Under the pieces are notes generated by a model. It did not search any database and was not told where the DNA came from. It saw only the letters and a program-made list of their open reading frames with translations. 40,022 nucleotides of DNA from Pseudoprimorskyibacter sp. (lineage in GTDB: Bacteria > Pseudomonadota > Alphaproteobacteria > Rhodobacterales > Rhodobacteraceae): the NCBI GenBank assembly GCA_029251265.1, contig JAQXDR010000062.1, forward strand, positions 1 to 40,022, given 5' to 3'. The translations under genes and the position numbers were made by a program. Below are positions 26,609 through 35,077 of the stretch, piece after piece (positions within the stretch are counted from its first letter, which is position 1; the number at the start of each line of letters is the position of its first letter).

Positions 26609-27573
26609 AGGGGTTCTCTGACAAGTTCAAAGATCTGCCAGACTATATTATTGGCATTACAAAAGAAATCTGGGAAGATCGCGGGATTGCCACACTGCAT
26701 GATTATTATGCTGCCGACATAATTGTGCGATCACCAGATGCGATTGTTCAAGGCAATCAGGGGGTCATTGCGGCCACAATGGCAACTTTGGCTGAATTTC
26801 CTGATCGCACGCTGTTTGGTGAAGATGTGATTTGGTCAGGCACACCGGAACAAGGAATGTTGTCGTCGCACAGGTTGCATTCTACGGCGACCCATGTCGG
26901 CTCAGGCGTTTACGGAGAGCCTTCGGGAAAACGTCTGACCTATCGGATTATCGCGGATTGTCATGCGATCAACAACCAGATCAATGATGAGTGGCTGATC
27001 CGGGATCAGGGCGCAATTGTGCGTCAGTTGGGATGGGATCCCAAGGCCTTTGCGGCAGATATGATCGAGCGACAAGGCGGGGCGGATCGCTGCCAGCATC
27101 CTTTTGTCCCATCTGATGACATCAATGGTCCCTACACAGGTCGGGGAAACGACAATGAATGGGGCATGCGATATGCGTCCATTCTGGGTAGGATCATGGG
27201 GGCGGAGTTCTCAGTCATTGCTGACGAATATGATCGTGCCGTTAATTTGGAACTGCCGGGTGGGTTTTCGGCCATCGGACACGATCAAGCAGACCGTTTC
27301 TGGATGGGTTTGCGTGCAAGCTTTCCCAATGCCGTGTTCAAGGTTCATCACCAGATCGGTCGCGAGGACCCGATGATGCCGCCTCGTGCTGCGTTAAGGT
27401 GGTCCTTGCAGGGAGCGCATGACGGTTGGGGTCGATTTGGGGCCCCATCGGGTGCGCAAGTCCATGTGATGGGGATTTCCCATGCTGAATTCGGGCCATG
27501 GGGTCTGCGCCGCGAATATACATTGTTTGATGAAACCGCGATTTGGAAACAGATCCTACTTCATACAGGATGA
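26605..27573 (+). CDS. Two-domain SnoaL/NTF2-like protein (paralogue E, divergent)
   Basis: The 322-residue protein is again two SnoaL-like domains, but closer to the ester-cyclase/hydratase-type branch. Domain 1 (about 1-155) contains TLHDYYAADIIVRSPDA and SGKRLTYRIIADCHAINNQINDEWLIRDQ. Domain 2 (about 165-322) contains LHT-like ends and GAQVHVMGISHAEFGPWGLRREYTLFDE. The W-Y-G-P motif and the PxPxTxDG linker of paralogues A, C and D are not seen, so it is a separate lineage rather than a recent copy. It is the last gene of the chain and overlaps the LacI stop (ATGA). About 150 bases then separate it from the cupin operon. Confidence 0.8.
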   Translation: MKGFSDKFKDLPDYIIGITKEIWEDRGIATLHDYYAADIIVRSPDAIVQGNQGVIAATMATLAEFPDRTLFGEDVIWSGTPEQGMLSSHRLHSTATHVGSGVYGEPSGKRLTYRIIADCHAINNQINDEWLIRDQGAIVRQLGWDPKAFAADMIERQGGADRCQHPFVPSDDINGPYTGRGNDNEWGMRYASILGRIMGAEFSVIADEYDRAVNLELPGGFSAIGHDQADRFWMGLRASFPNAVFKVHHQIGREDPMMPPRAALRWSLQGAHDGWGRFGAPSGAQVHVMGISHAEFGPWGLRREYTLFDETAIWKQILLHTG

Positions 27574-27693
27574 TCGGGAATGTGCGACAGGGCCTGTTTG
27601 CTGAGCACTGGCCAAAGAGCAGCTGAGCAGATTTTGGCGTCTACGGGAAGTTGGACGGTCCATAGGCTCTGCACGGCAGGAAATGTTTAAAAA

Positions 27694-27707
27694 AGTTCGT
27701 ATGAACT
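27694..27707. promoter_or_regulatory. Perfect inverted repeat before the cupin operon
   Basis: agttc-gtat-gaact is a perfect inverted repeat with a 4-base spacer, ending 17 bases before the cupin start and just upstream of its GGAGGA ribosome-binding site. It may be an operator or a short leader hairpin. It differs from the 15777 palindrome, so it is not clearly a site for the same regulator. Confidence 0.4.
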
Positions 27708-27724
27708 CTGGAGGATAACGACTG

Positions 27725-28693
27725 ATGACACAGACTGAAATGGACGCTCGTATCGTCCGCTATGGAGACCTTCGTCCCTGTCGCACAGCCTTTATTGACG
27801 CCCACACCCCCGGCAGTGATCAGAAAGAAAACTTTACGATCATCGGTGGCGGAGTCAGCGAAAGTGTTGATCAACACGTGCACATCACTGACGCTTTGGG
27901 GTTTAACATTGGCGCTGCGGGTCAGCCGCCGAAATGCCGCAACAGCTTGCACAGTCATCGCACAGCCGAGGTGTTTTTTGTACTCAAGGGACGCTGGCGG
28001 TTTTTCTGGGGCCGATGGGGTGCCGCAGGAGAAGTGGTTTTGGAAGAAGGTGACATTATCAACATTCCAACAGGCATCTTCAGAGGCTTTGAAAATATCG
28101 GCACCGATTACGGAATGATCATGGCGATCCTTGGTGGCGATGATGCAGGAGGCGGTGTGATATGGGCGCCGCAGGTGATTGCTGATGCGGCGGAGCATGG
28201 TCTGGTTCTTGCCGAGACCGGCCGGCTGTATGACACGAAAAAAGGGGAGCACCTGCCTGATGGTGTATCGCCCATGCCGATGCTGACGACGGACGCGCTG
28301 GATAAATTTCCCGAGCTGTCGGGCGCCGACGTTGTGCCAAACCATGTGGCCCGCTACTGGGATCTGATGGCCTTGGCTGCAAACAGCCCAGCCAAGGTGA
28401 TTGGCGAAACGGGCAAATTGGTAGATAGACCTGGCTTTGAGGTAGACTTTCTAACCCGTGGATCGCTGGTGGACGATGCTGTCCAAAGCTCCGATCAACA
28501 TACCGTTTTGATGATAATGCGAGGCCATTGGCGTCTGAATCGGTCTGGCGGATCTACCGTTTTGAACCCTGGCGATACGGCCGCAATTCCCCGTGCAGAG
28601 GAATACAGTCTAAAACCCGCCATGACTGGTGAGGCAAGCCTTTATCGCGTAGTGTCGACAGATGATCCTGCAGGAGAAACCTGGAAGAAATGA
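27725..28693 (+). CDS. Two-domain cupin protein
   Basis: The 322-residue protein holds two cupin (beta-barrel) domains. The first has the canonical motif H-x-H-x3-E-x6-G at His 76, His 78, Glu 82 and Gly 89 (SLHSHRTAEVFFVLKG), but the second motif GDIINIPTGIFRGFEN has Arg where the fourth ligand (His) is expected. The second domain (HTVLMIMRGHWRLN..., near 265-300) lacks obvious metal ligands. Such bicupins include dioxygenases, isomerases and non-enzymatic ligand binders; the missing His makes a typical dioxygenase less certain. GGAGGA precedes ATG 27725. The stop overlaps the membrane-protein gene (ATGA), so this begins a second operon of the cluster. Confidence 0.82.
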   Translation: MTQTEMDARIVRYGDLRPCRTAFIDAHTPGSDQKENFTIIGGGVSESVDQHVHITDALGFNIGAAGQPPKCRNSLHSHRTAEVFFVLKGRWRFFWGRWGAAGEVVLEEGDIINIPTGIFRGFENIGTDYGMIMAILGGDDAGGGVIWAPQVIADAAEHGLVLAETGRLYDTKKGEHLPDGVSPMPMLTTDALDKFPELSGADVVPNHVARYWDLMALAANSPAKVIGETGKLVDRPGFEVDFLTRGSLVDDAVQSSDQHTVLMIMRGHWRLNRSGGSTVLNPGDTAAIPRAEEYSLKPAMTGEASLYRVVSTDDPAGETWKK

Positions 28694-29889
28694 CAATCGT
28701 CGTCAACGTCGACAAACTGGAACAAGAAGGCCATATCAACCGTGATTTGGCAAATCTCATGCGTGACAGGGCACGAGAGGCGATGATCGCTTTGGTTGTT
28801 AATTTATTGCTCAGTATGGGCATTTTGGCAGCAACTGGCGGTCTACTTTTGTGGCTGGCTGACGCTGCATTGGTGGCTTTGGCGGGATTGGCGTTCTTGC
28901 TTGTCGGTGCTTTGGTATTGGTAAGGTTTCAAAGCGATCTACGCTTCTTTGGCCGTGCGGCCGTTTTGATTGGCGCGGCAACGCTTTTGGGCGGCGCGGG
29001 TTTTGAATTTATAGACAAGCTGCCCGATGATGCTGCCATTTTGCTGGCTTTGGTTGGTGCAATAGCAGCCGTTGGGGCTGCTGCCGCCTTTTGGCGGTGG
29101 GGGGATCAGGAACGGTTTGTTTTGGGCTGTGTGATGCTCATGGGGCTGGGTATGCATCTGTTCGGATTGGGCTACGGGTTGGAGGATATGCAATCTCATC
29201 CAGCGCTTATTCGTGCCACGTTGATGTATGCAGCGGTGCTGTGGGCCTTTGCCGGATGGTATCTTGATCTGCGGTTTATCACGGCTCTTGCGATATTGCC
29301 TTTTGCCGAGATCTTGGGTGCACGAACCTATTATTTTTTCGGCGGATACGCGGTTTCATCGCCCGAAAGCACACTGACCATTGTACAGATGTCCTTGGCA
29401 GTGGTGTTCTGCGTCTGGTGGGCAGGACGGGTCAACCAACGCCATGCGCGCCATTTCATGATCTTGGCTTTGCTGGCGTTTGTGGTGGCCAACCTGGCCG
29501 CGCTGATTGGGTCAATCGTCGGAGACGAGGTCGGTCTGTATGTCTGGGGTCCGCGTTACGAAGATTTCCAATCTCAGGATGACGCGTGGGCACGCTTTCG
29601 TTACGCAAAAGAGGCATTCAGCGAGACCGCTGTGATCATTTCAGAGCGCGTCTACTCAGTGGTTTGGGCCATTGCTTTGGCGGGCTTGGTGCTTTGGGCT
29701 GCAGTGACGTCTCGGCGGGGCCTGTTCAATGCAGGCATCACCTTTGCCTGTATTCATGGCTACACCCAATTGTTTGAAACATTCTATGACGAACCTCTGG
29801 CCTATGTTGTGGGCGGGCTTTTTACGATCCCATTGGCGTGGGGCGCGCGACGACTGAACCAACGCCTGAAAGCCATGGAAACCGAATAA
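28690..29889 (+). CDS. Polytopic membrane protein (DUF2157-like)
   Basis: The 399-residue protein has a short N-terminal cytoplasmic helix (VDKLEQEGHINRDLANLMRDRARE) followed by about ten hydrophobic segments from residue 32 to 390 and a basic C-terminus (RRLNQRLKAMETE). The N-terminal helix followed by paired membrane segments resembles the poorly characterised DUF2157 family. There is no transporter or enzyme signature I can name. It overlaps the cupin gene by 4 bp and is 18 bases upstream of the MetE-like gene, so co-expression is likely; a link to the substrate pathway is only contextual. Confidence 0.75.
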   Translation: MTIVVNVDKLEQEGHINRDLANLMRDRAREAMIALVVNLLLSMGILAATGGLLLWLADAALVALAGLAFLLVGALVLVRFQSDLRFFGRAAVLIGAATLLGGAGFEFIDKLPDDAAILLALVGAIAAVGAAAAFWRWGDQERFVLGCVMLMGLGMHLFGLGYGLEDMQSHPALIRATLMYAAVLWAFAGWYLDLRFITALAILPFAEILGARTYYFFGGYAVSSPESTLTIVQMSLAVVFCVWWAGRVNQRHARHFMILALLAFVVANLAALIGSIVGDEVGLYVWGPRYEDFQSQDDAWARFRYAKEAFSETAVIISERVYSVVWAIALAGLVLWAAVTSRRGLFNAGITFACIHGYTQLFETFYDEPLAYVVGGLFTIPLAWGARRLNQRLKAMETE

Positions 29890-29907
29890 CCGAAAAGGAT
29901 CTATCAC

Positions 29908-31023
29908 ATGGTCAAAACGACCCATGTTGGCAGCTTGCCACGCACTCAGAACATTGTCGATTTTATCTTCGCTCGCGAGAATGACGAGCCGTATGATCAG
30001 ACCGCCTTTGATGCTGCTATGTCATCTGGTGTGGATGAGACCGTGCGAAAACAGGTCGATGCCGGGATAGGTATCGTATGTGATGGCGAGACATCCAAGA
30101 TTTCTTATGCCACCTATGTCAAAGATCGCTATACTGGCTTTTCGGGCGACAGTCCGCGGAATGCGCCGGCCGATCTCAAGATGTTTCCCGGTTTTTTGAA
30201 ACGTCTGGCGAATGATGGTGGAACACCGCAATATGCGCGGCCGATGTGCACCGGTGAGGTGGTCAGCAAAGGGCAGGGCGAATTAGAAAAAGACATCTCT
30301 AATCTGACCGCAGCCATGGCCAAGCATGGGGCAGATCATGGGTTCATGAATGCCGCATCCCCAGGGGTGATATCGTTGTTTTTACAAAATGATTTTTATG
30401 CCACCCGCGACGCGTATCTCGCGGCCTTGGCTGATGCGATGAAGGCGGAATATGAAACCATCGTTGGCGCGGGATTGGACTTGCAACTTGATTGCCCGGA
30501 TCTGGCGCTTTCGCGACATATGCTGTTCAATGATCTCAGCGATGCGGAGTTTATAAAGATCGCAGATATGCACGTCGAAGTGCTAAATTATGCCCTTAAA
30601 AACGTGCCGCAAGACAAGGTGCGCGTGCATATATGTTGGGGCAATTACGAGGGTCCGCATTGTTGCGACATTGCGATGGACAAGGTCTTTACGACGCTGA
30701 TGAAAACCAAGTCGCGCTATGTTTTGTTCGAAACTTCGAACCCACGGCATGCCCATGAATGGACTGTATTTCGCGACCGAAAAAGTGAAATTCCAGATGA
30801 CAAGGTGTTGGTGCCGGGCGTGGTTGATACAACGACCAACTTCGTGGAACATCCAGACGTTGTGACGCAACGCATTGAACGGTTCACCGATATTGTTGGG
30901 AAAGAGCGTGTGATCGCTGGCAGTGACTGTGGTTTTGGAACCTTTGCGGGCTTTGGGGCGGTGGATCCTGACATTGCCTATGCAAAATTGCGCGCCTTGT
31001 CAGACGGTGCCGCCCAAGTATGA
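29908..31023 (+). CDS. Stand-alone MetE C-terminal-type (cobalamin-independent) methyltransferase or thiol transferase
   Basis: The 371-residue protein is a single MetE C-terminal-like barrel (UROD/MetE fold) with no N-terminal MetE domain, about half the length of full MetE. The zinc ligands expected for thiol activation are intact: His 241 and Cys 243 (VRVHICWGNYEG), Glu 275 (VLFETSNPRH) and Cys 341 (AGSDCGFGTF). Relatives are short core-MetE methyltransferases and epoxyalkane:coenzyme M transferases, so it may move a methyl or another alkyl group between the pathway substrate and a thiol. Methionine synthesis is possible but unexpected here. AAAAGGA precedes ATG 29908; its stop overlaps the hydrolase start (ATGA). 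A demethylase role next to THF-dependent SoxBDAG is inference. Confidence 0.85.
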   Translation: MVKTTHVGSLPRTQNIVDFIFARENDEPYDQTAFDAAMSSGVDETVRKQVDAGIGIVCDGETSKISYATYVKDRYTGFSGDSPRNAPADLKMFPGFLKRLANDGGTPQYARPMCTGEVVSKGQGELEKDISNLTAAMAKHGADHGFMNAASPGVISLFLQNDFYATRDAYLAALADAMKAEYETIVGAGLDLQLDCPDLALSRHMLFNDLSDAEFIKIADMHVEVLNYALKNVPQDKVRVHICWGNYEGPHCCDIAMDKVFTTLMKTKSRYVLFETSNPRHAHEWTVFRDRKSEIPDDKVLVPGVVDTTTNFVEHPDVVTQRIERFTDIVGKERVIAGSDCGFGTFAGFGAVDPDIAYAKLRALSDGAAQV

Positions 31024-31712
31024 CGCCATTGGTTCTTTTGCCCGGCATGATGTGCGATGCGCGGCTTTTCACGCCCCAGATAGAGGCGATTTCGTCCGAT
31101 TGTGCGGTGATGACTGCCCCCATCCATGGGCATGACAGGATCGAGGCGCTGGCTGCTGATGTCTTGGCATGGGCCCCGCCGCGGTTTGCACTTGCCGGGC
31201 TGTCCATGGGCGGCATTGTCGCCATGGAGGTATTGCGTCAGGCACCAGACAGGATTGATCGCATCGCGCTTTTGGACACAAACCCAAGAGCCGAAGACCA
31301 ATCCGTTCAGGCGTCCCGAAAGCCGCAAATTGAAAAGGTTCTTGCGGGCGGTCTTTGGGATGTCATGCGCAATGAGCTTAAACCAAACTATCTGACCGAT
31401 GGTCTGAACAGGGGCGCCATTCTGGATTTGTGCATGAAAATGGCCGACGCCTTGGGACCAGAGGTCTTTGTCCGGCAGTCTCTGGCCTTGATGCACCGGC
31501 CCGATCAAACAAAAACGTTAGAGGCCGCGAAGCTGCCGGCTTTGGTCCTGTGTGGACGTGACGACGCGCTGTGTCCTGTTCACAGGCATGAATCCATGCA
31601 TGCATTGCTTGCCGGATCCAGCCTGACGATACTGGAGGGGGCAGGGCATTTGCCGACGCTGGAGCAGCCCGAGGCAACGACCGATGCGTTGCGGGGCTGG
31701 CTGGCACAGTGA
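31020..31712 (+). CDS. Alpha/beta-fold hydrolase
   Basis: This compact 230-residue alpha/beta hydrolase has the nucleophile elbow GLSMGG (Ser 62), an acid at Asp 181 or 182 (LCGRDDALCP) and a catalytic His 210 (GAGHLPTLEQPE). The oxyanion region is LLPGMMCD near the N-terminus. The small size, with only a modest cap (about 95-165), is typical of esterase- or lactonase-like members. It overlaps the MetE-like gene by 4 bp and is the last gene of that operon, so it may hydrolyse an ester or lactone intermediate produced by the SnoaL or dehydrogenase enzymes; the specific substrate cannot be told. Confidence 0.85.
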   Translation: MTPLVLLPGMMCDARLFTPQIEAISSDCAVMTAPIHGHDRIEALAADVLAWAPPRFALAGLSMGGIVAMEVLRQAPDRIDRIALLDTNPRAEDQSVQASRKPQIEKVLAGGLWDVMRNELKPNYLTDGLNRGAILDLCMKMADALGPEVFVRQSLALMHRPDQTKTLEAAKLPALVLCGRDDALCPVHRHESMHALLAGSSLTILEGAGHLPTLEQPEATTDALRGWLAQ

Positions 31713-31829
31713 CCTGTGTTTGCATAACGGCAAAAAAATTACTGGCTATGACCACTGAACGCCAGTGCGTACTGAGTTGAATCATTTTGGAAAGACGCGG
31801 CGACTGCTTAATAATGATATGGAGCGTTT

Positions 31830-32882
31830 ATGAAACCTGTACTAATTCTCGATTCTCATTGGCGGCGCGTGGATGAATTGTTTGATGCGAACACCCTTTT
31901 GGCGCTTCGCAAGACGTTCGACGTCGTCTGGGCACTCGATTCCCCAATTCCTGATGATGTGTTGTACGGCGCGTTGCCGCGCGCTTCGGTGCTTGTTACA
32001 GCGACGCCCAACATCGACAGCAATTTTCTGGACAAAGCACCCCAGCTAAAAGTGATAATCGAGGTGTCCGGGGCCTTTCCGGATACAATCGATTACGCGG
32101 CCTGCGCGTCCCGCGGGATTGAGGTTTTGTCTTGCGCGGCAGGGTTTCAGGACTCCGTTGCGGAAATGGCGCTTGCTATGACGCTTGCGGGCGGACGCGG
32201 ATTGGTGCGTGAGCACGAATTGTTCAGACGCGGCGAAGAGTTCTGGCTTGATGATAGGGACGGCCGCGATTTCACAGTGTTTGGGGCCAAGATCGGCTTT
32301 GTCGGCTTTGGCGCAATTGCACGTGCAACCCATAAGTTGCTGGTCCCTTTTGCGCCTGATGTTTGTGTCTACGATCCTTGGCTACCTGCCGAAGCGGCTG
32401 ACGCAGCGGGGGTAACACAAATGTCTTTGGTTGACGTTATGTCGCAATCTCAAGTGGTCTATCTGGCTGCGGCCCCAACGCGTGAAAATCAAGCGATGAT
32501 TGGGGCTGATTTGTTGAATGCGATGGCTCCCGGAGCGCTTTTGGTTTTGATCAGCCGGGCGCATTTGATTGATTTTGATGCGCTGACATCTGTATTGGCG
32601 ACGGGACGAATTAGCGCTGCAGTGGATGTCTTTCCACAAGAGCCGTTGGCGTCTGAGCATCCCATCCGCAAAATGCCCAACGTGATCTTATCGCCCCATC
32701 GTGCGGCAGCTGTGCCTGGTGGGCGACAATTGATAGGCCGAATGATCTTGGCTGATTTGATGCGCATACGGGATGGCGGCACTGCGCATAATTTGCAGCG
32801 GGCTAGTGAAACAAATATTGCGCAACTGGGCGGTGTCGATGATGCAGCGCAAGTCGCCAGTATGGCTGGACAACGCGCTTAA
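31830..32882 (+). CDS. D-2-hydroxyacid dehydrogenase
   Basis: This 350-residue enzyme belongs to the D-isomer-specific 2-hydroxyacid dehydrogenase family, which interconverts 2-keto acids and D-2-hydroxyacids with NAD(P)H. The Rossmann motif is GFVGFGAIA at 156-164 (G-x-V-G-x-G-x-I). The catalytic residues are visible as Arg 243 (LISRAHL), Glu 271 (PQEPL) and His 290 (LSPHRAA). GGAG lies before ATG 31830. A 117-base gap separates it from the hydrolase, so it may have its own promoter; whether it belongs to the SnoaL/ABC pathway or is independent is not clear. Glyoxylate, hydroxypyruvate or phosphoglycerate are common substrates in the family. Confidence 0.9.
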   Translation: MKPVLILDSHWRRVDELFDANTLLALRKTFDVVWALDSPIPDDVLYGALPRASVLVTATPNIDSNFLDKAPQLKVIIEVSGAFPDTIDYAACASRGIEVLSCAAGFQDSVAEMALAMTLAGGRGLVREHELFRRGEEFWLDDRDGRDFTVFGAKIGFVGFGAIARATHKLLVPFAPDVCVYDPWLPAEAADAAGVTQMSLVDVMSQSQVVYLAAAPTRENQAMIGADLLNAMAPGALLVLISRAHLIDFDALTSVLATGRISAAVDVFPQEPLASEHPIRKMPNVILSPHRAAAVPGGRQLIGRMILADLMRIRDGGTAHNLQRASETNIAQLGGVDDAAQVASMAGQRA

Positions 32883-34039
32883 AGTGCGTGCCGCTACATC
32901 GCAATTTTTGCGCGCAAAAATATGACCTGAACGACTGAAAGATCTTGATCCTGCTCAAAGGTGTATGCTGATAATTGGAAACAGCTGTGTCTGATGCGCG
33001 GCGATTCATAAGATGTTCGGTGAACATAAGCTTGCACTGAGGGTGCATAGACAGCCTTGGGATCACACCTACAAACACTATGGGAACTGGTGGCATAGAA
33101 ACGCATCTTGTCTGGTTGGTAGACCGCTATTGGATGCTCAGGCGTATGATTGGGCACCACCTATATTGTCTGTTCGCGGTTTGCTCCCTTAAGGTTTGTC
33201 GAATACAGACGATTATGCGGCAGCTGTCCATCTCGTCTGGCGAATGTTGGCCTTGGATCGTTGGCAGAGGTCGGCCTAATGTGTTCTGTTAGTGGACAAA
33301 TATATAGCCAAAAACACGTCTAATCCAACACCTGGCTGTTTTTGCGTGTCGTGGCTGGCGACTTAGATGGTACGTTTTCAGCTCATGGCATGAATACATG
33401 CCTGCGTGTTCGCGCGTTTTGCAGGTGTTTTGGCGTTAGACTTGGGTTTGCCGATCTTATTTTGGATCGACTAATTGCCGCAGGCAAAAGACGCCAAATG
33501 AAGTCATCGGTTGGGATTATATTGCTGGTTAATCTTAATTTAGCGTCCGCACCACAGTGATGGGTCCGAGCGCACAGCGACAGTCAGAAAATGGTGGTCT
33601 TAATAAAGACGCTACGGGTTACATTAAAAAGCGCACAGCCCACTAACACAAAGAGATAGTGATACGATGCCTTCATATATGTAGATATCTGTTTTTATTT
33701 TATAAATATGACTCGTGTCATAATTTTAGAACATGTTGAGCGAGGCGCGTTTAAAATGGCCAACTCATGCGATTTAAGATGGGTTTCAGTGATTGCGTTT
33801 ATCAAATCGCGAATCGTATTTTGTCCAATCGTATAACTTCGGGTTCGGTTTCTGTGCGAGATTTGATTTTTTTTGTCTCACGCGTCCAGTCAATGCTGGA
33901 TGGATGCACTGGATACCTGTTTTGCAGTCAAGCAGGGGTTGACCCGTCCTGTATCTCTGCCATCTTGCTAAGGGACTGAACAATGGCCAACGATCTAATC
34001 GTTGCGTGATGCGATCGACAGACAAAGGACAATGCACTC
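32883..34039. other. 1.16-kb region without a convincing gene
   Basis: No reading frame here looks like a real protein: the short frames near 33080, 33342 and 33767 (about 70 residues each) have atypical composition and no family signature. Shortly after the dehydrogenase stop, positions 32904-32921 form a perfect 18-bp palindrome (half-site atttttgcg) that could act as a bidirectional terminator. Around 33600-33760 the sequence is strikingly A+T-rich compared with its surroundings. The last part must contain the promoter of the cox operon. The region could be a decayed insertion, a long regulatory leader or an unrecognised RNA gene; I cannot say which. Confidence 0.6.
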
Positions 34040-34492
34040 ATGGAGATGTCGGACAGCAAGGAAATCGCAGCAACGCCCGAGCAGGTATTTGCCGCGCTAC
34101 TTGATCCAGCTGTGCTTAAGGATGCGGTTCCGGGGTGTACCGAAATGTTGGGAACTTTGGAAGACGGTTTTGAGGCGACAGTGGTTCAGAAAGTCGGTCC
34201 TGTGAAAGCAACCTTTCGGGGGCGCGTGGCTGTGTCTGATCTTGATGCACCTCACAGGGTTACTCTATCAGGTGAAGGTAAAGGTGGGGCTGCTGGCTTT
34301 GCCAAGGGCGGTGCAGTCGTTCGGTTGGAACCGTCTGAAGCGGGCACAACGCTACACTACGAAGTGGATGCCAAGGTGGGGGGGAAGTTGGCCCAGCTTG
34401 GTAACCGGATTATCGGTGGTTTTGCCAAAAAGATGGCAGACCAATTTTTTGTAAATTTCAAGAGCCGGGTAGAGGCGTCCGGCGCAAACTAA
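34040..34492 (+). CDS. coxG: CoxG-type protein (SRPBCC fold), CO dehydrogenase accessory
   Basis: The 150-residue protein has the CoxG fold of the START/SRPBCC superfamily: MSDSKEIAATPEQVFAALLDPAVLKDAVPGC at the start, GPVKATFRGRV in the middle and GGKLAQLGNRIIGGFAKKMADQFF near the end. CoxG proteins are linked to membrane anchoring or quinone delivery for molybdenum CO dehydrogenase; several family members act with form II enzymes of unknown substrate. It lacks the C-terminal membrane tail of longer CoxG proteins. It is the first gene of the cox cluster, 99 bases before coxS. An alternative start at 34046 (MSDSKE) would lose two residues. Confidence 0.88.
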   Translation: MEMSDSKEIAATPEQVFAALLDPAVLKDAVPGCTEMLGTLEDGFEATVVQKVGPVKATFRGRVAVSDLDAPHRVTLSGEGKGGAAGFAKGGAVVRLEPSEAGTTLHYEVDAKVGGKLAQLGNRIIGGFAKKMADQFFVNFKSRVEASGAN

Positions 34493-34500
34493 TCCGATCG

Positions 34501-34561
34501 CCCTGAACACATGTTTAGGGGAAGGCCCGACCAAAAGACAGCAAACTGTCTTCTATCGGCC
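34501..34561 (+). promoter_or_regulatory. Structured intercistronic segment between coxG and coxS
   Basis: Two adjacent hairpins can be drawn. The first, at 34501-34520, pairs ccct with aggg and continues inward through a G-T wobble. The second, at 34535-34552, is a perfect 7-bp stem (aagacag, loop caaa, ctgtctt) nested in an outer ggcc-cga / tcggcc pairing at 34524-34561. No T-tract follows. They may stabilise the message or adjust the coxG to coxS ratio. Confidence 0.45.
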
Positions 34562-34591
34562 ATGTTGAAAAGAACCTAGGGAGGACTTTTT

Positions 34592-35077
34592 ATGACCAAG
34601 GTGACAATGACCGTAAACGGAGCGTCCGTCAGCGGTGAAGCAGCAGGTAATACGCTGCTTGTGGAATTTTTAAGAGAAGAGTTGCGCCTAACAGGGACGC
34701 ATGTGGGCTGTGATACCAGCCAGTGTGGTGCTTGCAGCGTTCACGTCGATGGCAAGCTTGTCAAATCCTGCACAATGTTTGCAGCCGAAGCAGACGGCAC
34801 AGATGTGATCACCATCGAAGGGGAAGCCGCCGAAGATGGCACGCTCAGCACTGTCCAGCAAGCTTTTCAGGATCACCACGGGCTTCAGTGCGGGTTTTGC
34901 ACGCCCGGGATGGTAATGGCGGCAACCGCGCTGCTTAAGGAAAATCCAAAACCCTCTGAGGCGGAAGTCCGTCATTATCTTGAGGGAAATATCTGCCGGT
35001 GCACAGGATACCACAACATCGTGAAATCCATTATGGCTGCAAGCGGTCAAAATGTGGAGCCAATGGCAGCAGAATAA
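34592..35077 (+). CDS. coxS: Molybdenum hydroxylase small subunit (2Fe-2S), CoxS
   Basis: The 161-residue subunit carries two [2Fe-2S] clusters of the xanthine oxidase family. The plant-type cluster ligands are Cys 40, 45, 48 and 60 ([13 protein letters not shown] ... SC), and the proximal cluster ligands are Cys 100, 103, 135 and 137 ([11 protein letters not shown] and [12 protein letters not shown]). All eight are present. It passes electrons from the molybdenum centre of CoxL to the FAD of CoxM. AGGGAGGA lies 6 bases before ATG 34592. An unusually long gap of 234 bases follows before coxL, although the gene order S-L-M is that of form II operons. Confidence 0.95.
   Translation: MTKVTMTVNGASVSGEAAGNTLLVEFLREELRLTGTHVGCDTSQCGACSVHVDGKLVKSCTMFAAEADGTDVITIEGEAAEDGTLSTVQQAFQDHHGLQCGFCTPGMVMAATALLKENPKPSEAEVRHYLEGNICRCTGYHNIVKSIMAASGQNVEPMAAE

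Noticed and set aside
14743-27573. Polyketide biosynthesis suggested by SnoaL-like cyclase names
   Set aside because: No ketosynthase, acyl carrier protein or other biosynthetic gene is present; import and oxidation genes point to catabolism.
33080-33979. Three short plus-strand ORFs of about 70 residues in the gene-free stretch before coxG
   Set aside because: Atypical composition, no ribosome-binding sites at good spacing, no coupling to neighbours and no family resemblance.
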